The notes beneath the pieces are model-generated. The model saw only the letters and a program-made list of their open reading frames with translations. It was not told where the DNA came from and made no database searches. Shown here in pieces: positions 9,009 to 17,958 of a stretch of DNA of 64,000 nt. This DNA comes from Thalassospira sp. MCCC 1A01148 (GTDB lineage: Bacteria; Pseudomonadota; Alphaproteobacteria; Rhodospirillales; Thalassospiraceae). The DNA lies in the NCBI RefSeq assembly GCF_001613795.1, contig NZ_LPVZ01000020.1, positions 62,001 to 126,000 on the forward strand, in the 5' to 3' direction. Made by a program: the position numbers and the translations under genes. Position 1 is the first letter of the stretch. Each line of letters starts with the position of its first letter.

Positions 9009-9168
9009 GGACAGTTGGCCACAGCGCGCCCGCATAGCGCAAAAATTTGCGCCATGGTGCAGCAGATTAAAAGCCAAACCAAACCGCTGTGCGAGACGAC
9101 ACTTTGGCTTGGCATTTGAGATTGACGGGCGCACGTCAGGCTCGCCCTGCGAAGTTCGACGCTAGTGG

Positions 9169-10872
9169 CTATGCTGCGCGTACAGCTTCAACAAACTTGT
9201 CCACTTCGACGCGCAGCGTATCTGCGGAACGCGACAAGTCGCGTGCGCTTGTCAAAACCTCGCTGGCAGCTTGCCCACCGTCATGGGCAGCTTCCGTGAC
9301 TTGGGTGATCGCCGAGGTTACCTCATTCGTGCCCTCAGACGCCTGACTGACATTTCGTGCGATTTCCTGGGTTGCGGCATCCTGTTGTTCGACGGCCGCG
9401 GAAATCGTGATCGAGGTATCGCGCACCTCTGCAATCACCGAGGAAATATCCTCGATAGCACGCGCCGTTGTCTTGGTAACGGTCTGTACCTCTTCGATGT
9501 GATTGGTAATATCTTCGGTTGCCTTGGCGGTCTGGGTTGCAAGGTTTTTCACTTCGCTTGCAACGACGGCAAAGCCCTTGCCAGCGTCCCCCGCACGGGC
9601 GGCCTCGATGGTTGCATTAAGCGCCAACAGGTTGGTCTGCGACGCAATATCCTGGATCAAGGTGACAACCTCTCCAATCTTCTGAACGGAAACCACCATT
9701 TGTTCAGCCGTGAGTCGGGTTTGATTGGCATTTTCGTCAGCAGAGCCTGTGATGTTAGTCGCGTTTTGCATCTGCTGGCCAATTTCACCGATGGATGAGG
9801 CAAGTTGTTCACAGGCAGCAGCCACCGTTTCAACGTTAGTTGACGCCTGATTGGATGCAGACGCGACTGTGGTTGCCTGCGAATTGGCTTCATCAAGTGT
9901 GGAGGTCAAGGTTTCGGCCGCAGCTTCAAGCTGGACAGATGCAGATGAGACGATTGAAACCACACTGCCAACAGTATTTTCAAAATCATCAGCCATTTTA
10001 TTTAGTTGCTTGATCCTGCGTTCTTCCGCAATGCGTTCTTTTTCTTCCGCCTCTTCTTCGAGCTGACGTGTGCGCAGCATATTCTTCTGGAAGACCTGCA
10101 TGGTCTGCGCGATATCGCCGATCTCGTCTTTGCGACCGACACCATAAAGCTTGGCTTCGAGATGCCCATCAGCAAGCTGCTTGAGGACACTGACAATGCC
10201 ACGGATAGGATTGATGATACCTTGGCGGGAAATGTACATTCCCATACCAAAGCCGATCACAATCGCGACAACAGCAAAAATAACCATACCCCGGCGCGTT
10301 GCATCGAACACCGCGAAAGATTCTGCTTCAAGCATCTGCATCCGGTTTTCGGCGATCTCAAGATAGTCACGAATATAATCATTGAGTTCGCCTGCATTGA
10401 CACGGTGGTTCTGCGCCAGATTTACAAGATTTTCACGTAGCGTTCCGATGTCTTCGCCGCTGCCCTGAGCGGCGACGTTTATCGTTGAGGTTACCTGATC
10501 CCGGTAGGACTCATAACGGGCAAATATCTCATCAAGTTCTCTGCCCTGCGCCTCGCCTGCTGTTTCCTTTAGTTTTTCGATGGTTTCGCGAAACTGTTTT
10601 CGCTCCTCGTCGATGACTGTTCTCATCTCAGCAACCGTTTCAGGCGACGGATCTGCAGCAATACGGAATTCGGCTCGATTGAGCGAGGTAACAACACGCA
10701 ACAGGTGACCGCCGTCGCTTGCTTCTTCGGCGGCTGTCTGACTGCGCTCGGATACGTCAAAAAGCCGATCAAGGCCCCATATACCGGCAGTCGTGTTCAC
10801 ACCCAGACATACTGCAAGAACAGCTATGACTGTGATCACTTTGGTCGAGATACGGAATTGTCCAAGATTCAT
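9169..10872 (-). CDS. Methyl-accepting chemotaxis protein
   Basis: A 567-residue transmembrane chemoreceptor. The order is an N-terminal helix (about 9-30), a helical periplasmic domain of four-helix-bundle type (about 31-185), a second membrane helix ([20 protein letters not shown]), a HAMP domain and a long coiled-coil signalling domain. The kinase-contact tip reads [21 protein letters not shown]. The start at 10872 has GGGGAG seven bases upstream; in-frame extension to 10986 lacks a ribosome site. No che genes or CheB/CheR tether pentapeptide are seen nearby. The ligand is unknown. Confidence 0.95.
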   Translation of the reverse strand: MNLGQFRISTKVITVIAVLAVCLGVNTTAGIWGLDRLFDVSERSQTAAEEASDGGHLLRVVTSLNRAEFRIAADPSPETVAEMRTVIDEERKQFRETIEKLKETAGEAQGRELDEIFARYESYRDQVTSTINVAAQGSGEDIGTLRENLVNLAQNHRVNAGELNDYIRDYLEIAENRMQMLEAESFAVFDATRRGMVIFAVVAIVIGFGMGMYISRQGIINPIRGIVSVLKQLADGHLEAKLYGVGRKDEIGDIAQTMQVFQKNMLRTRQLEEEAEEKERIAEERRIKQLNKMADDFENTVGSVVSIVSSASVQLEAAAETLTSTLDEANSQATTVASASNQASTNVETVAAACEQLASSIGEIGQQMQNATNITGSADENANQTRLTAEQMVVSVQKIGEVVTLIQDIASQTNLLALNATIEAARAGDAGKGFAVVASEVKNLATQTAKATEDITNHIEEVQTVTKTTARAIEDISSVIAEVRDTSITISAAVEQQDAATQEIARNVSQASEGTNEVTSAITQVTEAAHDGGQAASEVLTSARDLSRSADTLRVEVDKFVEAVRAA

Positions 10873-11270
10873 TTTGATTCTCCCCGAGCATATATTTTGG
10901 CGTGCAATCAGGGAATCTTGGTGATCGAAAAGCAGGGTGTACCCAATCTGCCTCTGCTTCTTAGTGTGGCCAATATTCCCAAGCAACTAGCACTAACCGG
11001 GAATCCTTCCACACACCTACTGCGGTGGAAGGGCTATACTCTAAGATCAACATCAATTTGAAAATTTCAACCGGAAATGAATGATTTTTTACGGATAAAA
11101 TTTGTGTTATCGAATGAAAAGGGTTTCCAATACGAATTTTTGCCGACAAATCGGATCAGGCCACTGGACCCTAAAAAAACTCCTATTTGTTTGGACATTG
11201 ATATCAAACTGACTTGATGCAAGTTTAACCACCCTCCTTCCCAGACTTTTACAGCATCAAAAGGCAAGGT
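10873..11270. other. 398-base intergenic region between chemoreceptor and sfsA
   Basis: This divergent gap should contain both promoters. The only clear structure is an inverted repeat, CCTTCCAC (11005-11012) and GTGGAAGG (11025-11032), with perfect 8-base arms and a 12-base spacer. No convincing small ORF or RNA gene was seen. Confidence 0.5.
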
Positions 11271-11984
11271 ATGCAACTTCCCCAACCCCTGATCCACGGC
11301 AAGCTGATCAAACGCTACAAACGGTTTCTCGCCGATGTTGAACTTGATAGTGGCGAAGTCATTACCGCCCATTGCGCCAATCCGGGCGGGATGATCGGGC
11401 TTAAGGAGCCGGGGATTGATGTCTGGCTGTCGCAATCAGACAATCCGAAGCGCAAATTGAAATACAGCTGGGAACTTTGCCAGATCGGTGATGCATGGGT
11501 CGGCATCAATACTGCCCACCCGAATGCCATTGTCGAAGAAGCAATCCTTGCCGGGAAAATTCCCGAACTGACGGGCTATGAAAGCCTCAAGCGCGAGGTC
11601 AAATACGGCAAGAATTCACGGATTGATATCCTGCTGTCCGATCCGGACCGCGGCCTTTGTTATGTCGAGGTCAAGAACGTGCACCTCAAACGCGATGACG
11701 AGATTCCAGGTCTTGCCGAATTCCCCGATGCCGTCACCGCACGCGGGGCAAAGCACCTCGATGAAATGGCCGATATGGTTGCCGAGGGTCACCGAGCGGT
11801 GATGTTTTACCTGATCCAGCGCACCGATTGTGATCGTTTCACACTGGCGACCGACATCGACCCGCATTATGGCGAACGCTTCAAGGCGGCACGAAACAGC
11901 GGGGTTGAGGCCATTGCCTATGACTGCGCGATTGATACCAGTGCCGTGACGGTCCGAAACCCGCTTCCGATCACCGGGCTATAA
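11271..11984 (+). CDS. sfsA: Sugar fermentation stimulation protein SfsA
   Basis: A 237-residue protein with the hallmark SfsA features: the N-terminal KRYKRFLADVELDSGE OB-like segment, AHCANPGGMIGL, and the nuclease-like core RIDILLSDPDRGLCYVEVKN. E. coli SfsA was found through effects on maltose utilisation and binds DNA in vitro; the PD-(D/E)xK-like EVKN core suggests nucleic acid activity, but the true role is unsettled. Length is normal for the family. It is followed 110 bases later by map, an arrangement common in alphaproteobacteria. Confidence 0.95.
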   Translation: MQLPQPLIHGKLIKRYKRFLADVELDSGEVITAHCANPGGMIGLKEPGIDVWLSQSDNPKRKLKYSWELCQIGDAWVGINTAHPNAIVEEAILAGKIPELTGYESLKREVKYGKNSRIDILLSDPDRGLCYVEVKNVHLKRDDEIPGLAEFPDAVTARGAKHLDEMADMVAEGHRAVMFYLIQRTDCDRFTLATDIDPHYGERFKAARNSGVEAIAYDCAIDTSAVTVRNPLPITGL

Positions 11985-12094
11985 GCATCAAATCCCGCGC
12001 ATATCAGCCAATCCTTGCCAATTCTGGCCGGTGGCTTTATGTCATTGGGCTATAAAACAGTTATATACCTAGCCGAGTTTAAGGAGATTTTCGG

Positions 12095-12901
12095 GTGGCG
12101 AACGGAACAGTCAAACTTCACGGCCCCGAAGCATTTGAAGGCATGCGCGCCGCTGGCAAGCTGGCAGCAGAAGTGCTTGATATGATCACACCGCATGTGG
12201 TTCCGGGTGTCACCACGGGCGAACTGGATCGCCTGTGTGATGAATATATCCGTGACCACAACGCGATCTCGGCCTGCCTTGGCTATCGCGGTTTTCCGAA
12301 ATCGACCTGTACGTCAATCAACCATGTCGTCTGCCACGGCATTCCCGGTGACAAGAAACTGGCCAATGGCGACATCATGAATATCGATGTCACGGTCATT
12401 CTTGATGGCTGGTATGGCGATACGTCGCGCATGTATATCGCCGGCACACCGAAGGTGATGGCCCAGCGTCTTGTTGATGTGACCTATGAGTCGCTTTGGC
12501 GCGGCATCAATGCCGTTAAGCCGGGCGCAACCCTTGGCGATATTGGCTATGCCATCCAGTCCTATGCCGAAAGCGAGCGTTTTTCGGTGGTGCGTGATTT
12601 CTGTGGTCACGGGCTGGGTCAGGTGTTCCACGATGCGCCGAATGTCCTGCATTACGGCAAGCCGGGCGAAGGGCTGGTTCTCGAACCGGGCATGATCTTT
12701 ACGATTGAGCCAATGATCAACCAGGGAACTTATGCGTGTAAAATTTTGCCCGATGGCTGGACAGCCGTAACGCGAGACCGCAAACTGTCTGCACAGTTTG
12801 AACATTCGCTCGGCGTGACGGAAGACGGGTTTGAAGTATTTACCCGATCCCCCGCCGGTCTGGAAAAGCCGCCCTACAACCTCGACAAGGCCGCCGAGTA
12901 A
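12095..12901 (+). CDS. map: Methionine aminopeptidase, type I
   Basis: A 268-residue enzyme that removes the initiator methionine from nascent proteins. The five metal ligands are visible: Asp in NIDVTVILDGWYGDTSRMY (two), His in HGLGQVFHD, Glu in FTIEPMI and Glu in QFEHSLGVTEDG. The start is GTG at 12095 with AAGGAG nine bases upstream. radC begins 27 bases after the stop, so the two are probably cotranscribed, as is usual in alphaproteobacteria. Confidence 0.98.
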   Translation: MANGTVKLHGPEAFEGMRAAGKLAAEVLDMITPHVVPGVTTGELDRLCDEYIRDHNAISACLGYRGFPKSTCTSINHVVCHGIPGDKKLANGDIMNIDVTVILDGWYGDTSRMYIAGTPKVMAQRLVDVTYESLWRGINAVKPGATLGDIGYAIQSYAESERFSVVRDFCGHGLGQVFHDAPNVLHYGKPGEGLVLEPGMIFTIEPMINQGTYACKILPDGWTAVTRDRKLSAQFEHSLGVTEDGFEVFTRSPAGLEKPPYNLDKAAE

Positions 12902-12927
12902 CGGGCACGAAACAAGGGGAAGCAGAT

Positions 12928-13770
12928 TTGAGCGAAAAACAAGATCGCAAAGCTGCTTCCAGTGCTGCCCAACAGACCTCATCGGAAATTGATGATGGCA
13001 CGCGGGTCTTCTTTGATCAGGCCCGCACCGCGCACGTCGCGGGAACACCCATGGCGTCGGGTATTGACGCGCCCCAAACCGAAAAAACAAAAACAACAAA
13101 GCCACATTATCACGGGCATCGCCAACGGCTGCGTGATCGGTTTATCAAGGGGGGTGCCACCGCCCTTGCCGATTACGAGTTACTTGAACTGATGCTGTGC
13201 ATGGCCATGCCGCGTGGGGATGTCAAACCGCTGGCAAAATCCCTGATTGCGCAATTTGGCAGCTTTGCCAATGTTCTGGCAGCCCGCCCCGAAGACCTTA
13301 AAACCGCCAAGGGTCTTGGGGATGCCGGGATTGCCGCCATCAAGATCGCCGAAGCCAGTGCCCTGCATCTATCGCGTGAACGGGCCATGGAATTGCCGGT
13401 GATCGCCAGCTGGGAACAGCTGATTGATTATTGCCGGGCCCGGATCGGGCACCTTCGGAACGAGGAACTGCATCTGCTGTTTCTTGATCGCAAGAACCGG
13501 CTGATTGCCGATGAATGCCATCAACGCGGCACGGTCGACCACACGCCTGTCTATCCGCGCGAGGTCATCAAGCGTGCGCTTGAACTACATGCCTCCGCCC
13601 TTATTCTGGTGCACAACCATCCAAGCGGCGATGCCACCCCGTCAAAGGGTGACATCGACATGACTCGCAAGATTATCGACGCGGCCAAGGCAATGGAAAT
13701 CACGGTTCATGATCACATCATCATCAGCCGTGCCGGATATAATTCCTTCAAGACGCTTGGCCTGATATAG
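12928..13770 (+). CDS. radC: RadC family JAB-domain protein
   Basis: A 280-residue protein starting at TTG 12928 after an AAGGGGAAG ribosome site. About 60 residues of low-complexity N-terminus precede the conserved GHRQRLRDRF segment. A helix-hairpin-helix region follows, then the JAB/MPN metal site HNHPSGDATPSKGD at about residues 229-242. RadC was once tied to recombination repair, but that link is doubtful; JAB proteins are metal-dependent isopeptidases in other systems. The activity of this copy is unknown. It follows map in an apparent operon. Confidence 0.93.
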   Translation: MSEKQDRKAASSAAQQTSSEIDDGTRVFFDQARTAHVAGTPMASGIDAPQTEKTKTTKPHYHGHRQRLRDRFIKGGATALADYELLELMLCMAMPRGDVKPLAKSLIAQFGSFANVLAARPEDLKTAKGLGDAGIAAIKIAEASALHLSRERAMELPVIASWEQLIDYCRARIGHLRNEELHLLFLDRKNRLIADECHQRGTVDHTPVYPREVIKRALELHASALILVHNHPSGDATPSKGDIDMTRKIIDAAKAMEITVHDHIIISRAGYNSFKTLGLI

Positions 13771-13807
13771 CTGCCATCCCTGATCCATTTCCCACCACGA
13801 GATAGCC

Positions 13808-14203
13808 ATGCCCCATATCGGTTTGTTCGCCCTTGTCGTGCGCGACTATGACGAAGCCATCGCATTTTACACCGAAAAAGTCGGCTTTGAGTTGATTGAA
13901 GATACCGACATGGGCTGCGGGAAACGGTGGGTGGTGGTCTCCCCGAAGGGAGCAAGTGAAACACGTGTTTTGCTGGCGAAGGCAGGCAATGACGACCAAG
14001 TCAGCGCGATTGGTAATCAAACCGGCGGTCGGGTTGGCTTTTTCCTGAACACAGATGACTTTAAGCGCGATCACAAACGCATGGTTGATGCAGGGGTTCA
14101 TTTTCTTGAAGCTCCCCGCGATGAGCCCTATGGCATTGTTGCCGTGTTTGAGGACCTCTATGGCAACAAATGGGATTTGCTGCAACTGAAGGTATCAGGG
14201 TGA
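13808..14203 (+). CDS. VOC family protein (glyoxalase-like)
   Basis: A 131-residue single-chain VOC protein. It begins MPHIGLFALVVRDYDEAIAFYTEKVGFELIED, the standard first module, and ends with AVFEDLYGNKWDLLQL, where the final Glu/Asp-Gly-Asn turn is typical. It probably dimerises to form the metal site. It lies 37 bases after radC on the same strand, so may be read with it. The substrate is unknown; glyoxalase I or fosfomycin-type activity cannot be claimed. Confidence 0.88.
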   Translation: MPHIGLFALVVRDYDEAIAFYTEKVGFELIEDTDMGCGKRWVVVSPKGASETRVLLAKAGNDDQVSAIGNQTGGRVGFFLNTDDFKRDHKRMVDAGVHFLEAPRDEPYGIVAVFEDLYGNKWDLLQLKVSG

Positions 14204-14370
14204 AACTGGCTGCTATCCCGATACCCGCCACCGATTGGGAACAAAATCGCGCAAAAAGGTAACGGACCGGCAGTTGGTTGCAATAGTGGGGGATGCCGGT
14301 CCGTCTCGTCGGCAAAGCCTGATTGCTTGCCGACAAGTTCGAGGTAAGATGACAGGGAGACGGTTCAGGA

Positions 14371-15234
14371 TCAGAAGGTGTAGACCAGCACCAGACCAGC
14401 GCTGAGCACATAGTCCTCATCAATGATCGGACTGTCGGCATACTCGTCGAGCAGGAATTTAACATCCGTGGTCCCGACGACGGCAAAACTTTCAGTCACC
14501 GGATAGGTCACACTGAAATCAAGATGCGGGATAAAGGTGGCGTCGGGGGAGTAGAAGCCACGATCACTGCGTACTTCATTGCGACGCACGCCGACGTTGT
14601 AATCAACCAGGTCTTCGCTTTGCCAGGTCACACCACCGCCGACATTGAAGCTGAACTTCTCGTATTCGGTTGGCAGGTAATAAGCAACATCCACCTCATG
14701 CCCGCCATGAGCATTGTTGAGATCAGTCTGATAGCTTGCCTGAAGCTCGCCGTGCCAAACACGTAGCGATCCGCCGATACCGGCTTCGTATGCCATATCG
14801 CGTTTTTCAAGCCCGTTCAGAAAGCTTGAGTCACCCGGATCAAATGGCTCCATACGAAGGCCACCAATGACCGAAACGCTGGCAAAATCATTCATCCAGA
14901 CTTTGGCATCAATGCCGTCAATACCGATACGAAGACGTTCGGCATCATAGGCCAATACCGGAAGCGCGTCTAAATCTGTACTATCGGCCCCGCGATAGGG
15001 ATTGCTGCTGATCTGGCCGAAAGCACCGATCTGCCAATTGCCGCCAAGCCAGGGTTTAAGTGGGTCTTTGGTCTGCGGATTTACCTGTTCGCGGATGATT
15101 TCCCTTTGTCCAGGCGTTGCAGTCTGGGCATACGCGCTGCTGGCAAGCATGATGATGATGGCTGCCGTACAGATGCCAAGTCCGCCCAGCACCATTGCAT
15201 CCCCCAAACGACGAGAACAAAAATGCGATACCAT
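14371..15234 (-). CDS. MipA/OmpV family outer membrane protein
   Basis: A 287-residue outer membrane beta-barrel of the MipA/OmpV family. A signal peptide with hydrophobic core AAIIIMLASSAYA is followed by GGNWQIGAFGQISSNPYRG, alternating amphipathic strands, and an aromatic C-terminus (LVLVYTF) for BAM recognition. ATG 15234 is chosen; ATG 15195 also has a good GGGGG ribosome site and would give a more compact signal peptide. Characterised relatives scaffold murein enzymes or respond to stress. It is last of three same-strand genes after two membrane AraC regulators, which likely control it. Confidence 0.88.
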   Translation of the reverse strand: MVSHFCSRRLGDAMVLGGLGICTAAIIIMLASSAYAQTATPGQREIIREQVNPQTKDPLKPWLGGNWQIGAFGQISSNPYRGADSTDLDALPVLAYDAERLRIGIDGIDAKVWMNDFASVSVIGGLRMEPFDPGDSSFLNGLEKRDMAYEAGIGGSLRVWHGELQASYQTDLNNAHGGHEVDVAYYLPTEYEKFSFNVGGGVTWQSEDLVDYNVGVRRNEVRSDRGFYSPDATFIPHLDFSVTYPVTESFAVVGTTDVKFLLDEYADSPIIDEDYVLSAGLVLVYTF

Positions 15235-15363
15235 AATGTCTAAACATCCCAATTGAGTTGTTGATGTCGCGACATTGCCCGAGCGTACGAAAGAAGGCGT
15301 CCGGTGTTATAGCCTTGTACTTACAATCCGCGCCAAAAAGGTACGAATGCGCATTCATACGCC

Positions 15364-16596
15364 TTAACTATTTGATTTTGCGAAATTGTTCTGACGATAG
15401 TTACTTGGTGTATGACCGGTGATTTTCTTGAAAGCCTGATTGAAGGTAGATTTAGAATTGAAGCCGACCTCGGTTGCGATGTCGAGGATCGTGCGATTTG
15501 GTTCCTCGATCAGCAGGCGAGAAGCCTCGTCAACCCGGACTTCATTGACGAAATCAAAGAAGCTCTTGCCAAGATGCTGATTGAGGACATGTGAAAGCTG
15601 ATTGGGTGTGGCCCCGATGGCATCGGCAAGCTTTGGCATCGACAACAGCGGATCAAACAGAATGTCAGTTTCATTGACGACCCGACCAAGCCGTGCGGCT
15701 ATCCGTTCAATATCCTCATGATAAAGAAACCCCCGCACATTATTTCCGGCTGGTTCTGGAGATCCCGGGTTCGCGTTGCGCGCAGGGGCAGGCTCAGATA
15801 CATCGGCGTGCAAGTCATCCTCAGACGTCCAGTCGGCTTGAACAAACAGGGCGGGGTTCGATGCCAAAAGATGACACATCCGGAAAAATACAAGCGCAAA
15901 ACTACCCTGAACAATGGTGGTCAGCCATGTTCCATCCTCAACAAACAGGTCGATCACCGACGTAACTGTGAATATCACGAAAATGGCAGTGATCCCGATC
16001 AGTATCTCCTGTATCCAGCGGCGCAAAGCAGCGCTATCCGCGCCAAGCTGTTCACCCGCCTGTCGCAGATAGCCAAGCCCGACTTTCCATATCTTGGGCA
16101 TATAGACAAAAAGTTGCACATAAAGCCTGACAAAGACACTCATCAGTAAAACCGACAGCAGGATGTGTTGATCAAGGGCGATATCGATATCGATATCGGT
16201 GCCATGAATGATTTCTGGCACGAACTGATCAAACAGAATCCACACCATTCCGGACGTTGCCGCCAGAACCGGAAGCAGAACCAAGAAATGGTAAATTGGT
16301 CTCGATACCGGTCGGTCTGCAATTTCGCGGAAGTACAGATAAATGGACGGCACGAAGGCAAAGGTCATCGTCATGAAAACCGGCGCAACTATCAACATCC
16401 ACTTCGGAGTCAGGAAAACATCGGTAATATCTTCGATGAAGCTCAGACAAGATGCAAAAGCAAAAACCATCAACCAGCGATTGGCGCGAAACGCGCGCTT
16501 GCCTTCATGGCGAAGCAGCAACATCAGAAAACCTGCCTGCGCCAAACCCAAAATGGCAATGATCATCAGAACAAGTATGGAGATCTCTGTGGTCAT
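15364..16596 (-). CDS. Membrane-embedded AraC family transcriptional regulator (second of tandem pair)
   Basis: A 410-residue protein. The first 230 residues hold about seven predicted membrane helices (for example ILVLMIIAILGLAQAGFLML, YHFLVLLPVLAATSGMVWIL). A linker of about 60 residues follows, then an AraC double helix-turn-helix at the C-terminus (MPKLADAIGATPNQLSHVLN; ILDIATEVGFNSKSTFNQAF). It begins 28 bases after the stop of a close paralogue, so the two arose by tandem duplication and are cotranscribed. It may sense an envelope or membrane signal and bind DNA from the membrane. The mipA-type gene is next on the same strand. Confidence 0.9.
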   Translation of the reverse strand: MTTEISILVLMIIAILGLAQAGFLMLLLRHEGKRAFRANRWLMVFAFASCLSFIEDITDVFLTPKWMLIVAPVFMTMTFAFVPSIYLYFREIADRPVSRPIYHFLVLLPVLAATSGMVWILFDQFVPEIIHGTDIDIDIALDQHILLSVLLMSVFVRLYVQLFVYMPKIWKVGLGYLRQAGEQLGADSAALRRWIQEILIGITAIFVIFTVTSVIDLFVEDGTWLTTIVQGSFALVFFRMCHLLASNPALFVQADWTSEDDLHADVSEPAPARNANPGSPEPAGNNVRGFLYHEDIERIAARLGRVVNETDILFDPLLSMPKLADAIGATPNQLSHVLNQHLGKSFFDFVNEVRVDEASRLLIEEPNRTILDIATEVGFNSKSTFNQAFKKITGHTPSNYRQNNFAKSNS

Positions 16597-16623
16597 TCTG
16601 CTACGTCCATTGGGATCCGAGGT

Positions 16624-17838
16624 TCAATTTCTGATCGGAGTGATAGGCGTCAACCTGAAGCAAACCCCCATATCCTTGCGATCTGGTTCGGTGATGGCCT
16701 GAATACGATAGTGACTTGGTGTCATACCCGTCGCGCGCTTGAAAGCCAAATTGAATGTCGATTTTGAATTGAAGCCCACGGTCATTGCAATGTCGAGAAT
16801 GTTGCGATCTGGCTCCTCACACAGCAATCGCGCCGCTTCATGCACGCGCACGGTGTTAACGAACTCAAAGAAGGACTGACCGATCACATTGTTCAGGACA
16901 TGTGACAATTGATTGGGTGTCACACCAATTGTTGCCGCGAGCTTTGGCATCGTTAGAAGCGGGTCAAAAAGCGTCCTTTGATCAGCAACGATCCGATCAA
17001 GCTTTGCGCAAATGACATCAGCGTAGTCATCCTGCGGAGCCGAATGATTTGTCATCTTCTGCGGTCGTGCTTTCTTTTCCGGGTTGTTTTTGCCCGTTCG
17101 GAAAGGCTGGCTTGCCAGTAAAAAACTCAACCGCAAAAGGGTTAGGACAAAACCAACATTGATCAAGAGATTCGACCAATGCATGTCACTCGCCACAAGC
17201 AGGACAACCTGTGAGAGGATAAACGCCACAAGCACAGCATGCAGACATATAACAACATTCAGGCTCCATCGCCTGCGCATCATGCTGTGATGATCACCGG
17301 CCAATCTGAGTTGACGGGCACTGGCATAGACGCAGCGGCTCAGTGCCACATGATAGCAAACCGCAAAGCCAAACAATCCGATCAACAAGCAGGTTGCAAT
17401 GACGCTGGCAATCAGATCATTGGCAAATGTGATGTGAAGGGGGCTGCCAGCCAGTATTTCGTCGCCATGATGGAAAAAGACGAGGCCGATCATCGCCCCG
17501 GCGATCACGCAGACGCAGGGAAGCACCAAAAAATGCTTCCAAGGATGGTTGTCAGAATGCCCCGACAATTCACGGAAATAGAGATACATGGCCGGTCCGA
17601 GCGCAAAATAGGCACTAAACAGGACCGGTTCCAAAATCAATGCGATTGCTGTCCCGCCAAACAATAAAATGATGTCGCGCAGGAAAGATGCACTAACAGC
17701 AAGCAGAAAGACCATCATCCAGCGATTTACATGCCAGGCGCTTTTGCCTTCGTTTCGTAAAACCAGGAACAGAAAACCGGCCTGCAACAAACCAACGAGC
17801 GCAATTGCAAATGCCAGGACATTGTTGTTTTCAAGCAT
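16624..17838 (-). CDS. Membrane-embedded AraC family transcriptional regulator (first of tandem pair)
   Basis: A 404-residue paralogue of the adjacent gene with the same plan: seven or so helices (residues 8 to about 230), a short linker, and a C-terminal AraC domain. The DNA-binding parts are very alike (TPNQLSHVLN and VGFNSKSTFN are identical), while the membrane and loop regions differ more. That pattern suggests related operators but different signals. It appears to head a three-gene unit with the second regulator and mipA. No ligand is known for this membrane-anchored AraC architecture. Confidence 0.9.
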   Translation of the reverse strand: MLENNNVLAFAIALVGLLQAGFLFLVLRNEGKSAWHVNRWMMVFLLAVSASFLRDIILLFGGTAIALILEPVLFSAYFALGPAMYLYFRELSGHSDNHPWKHFLVLPCVCVIAGAMIGLVFFHHGDEILAGSPLHITFANDLIASVIATCLLIGLFGFAVCYHVALSRCVYASARQLRLAGDHHSMMRRRWSLNVVICLHAVLVAFILSQVVLLVASDMHWSNLLINVGFVLTLLRLSFLLASQPFRTGKNNPEKKARPQKMTNHSAPQDDYADVICAKLDRIVADQRTLFDPLLTMPKLAATIGVTPNQLSHVLNNVIGQSFFEFVNTVRVHEAARLLCEEPDRNILDIAMTVGFNSKSTFNLAFKRATGMTPSHYRIQAITEPDRKDMGVCFRLTPITPIRN

Positions 17839-17958
17839 TGAGATGCCATGTATCCGGAAGAACCACCTAAGGGATAACCCGTAGCGGCTTACCGCCCTTT
17901 TCTCAACGCCTATCTGATGTGATTGGCAAACATTACAAAACTGTCAGGCAAATTCCGT

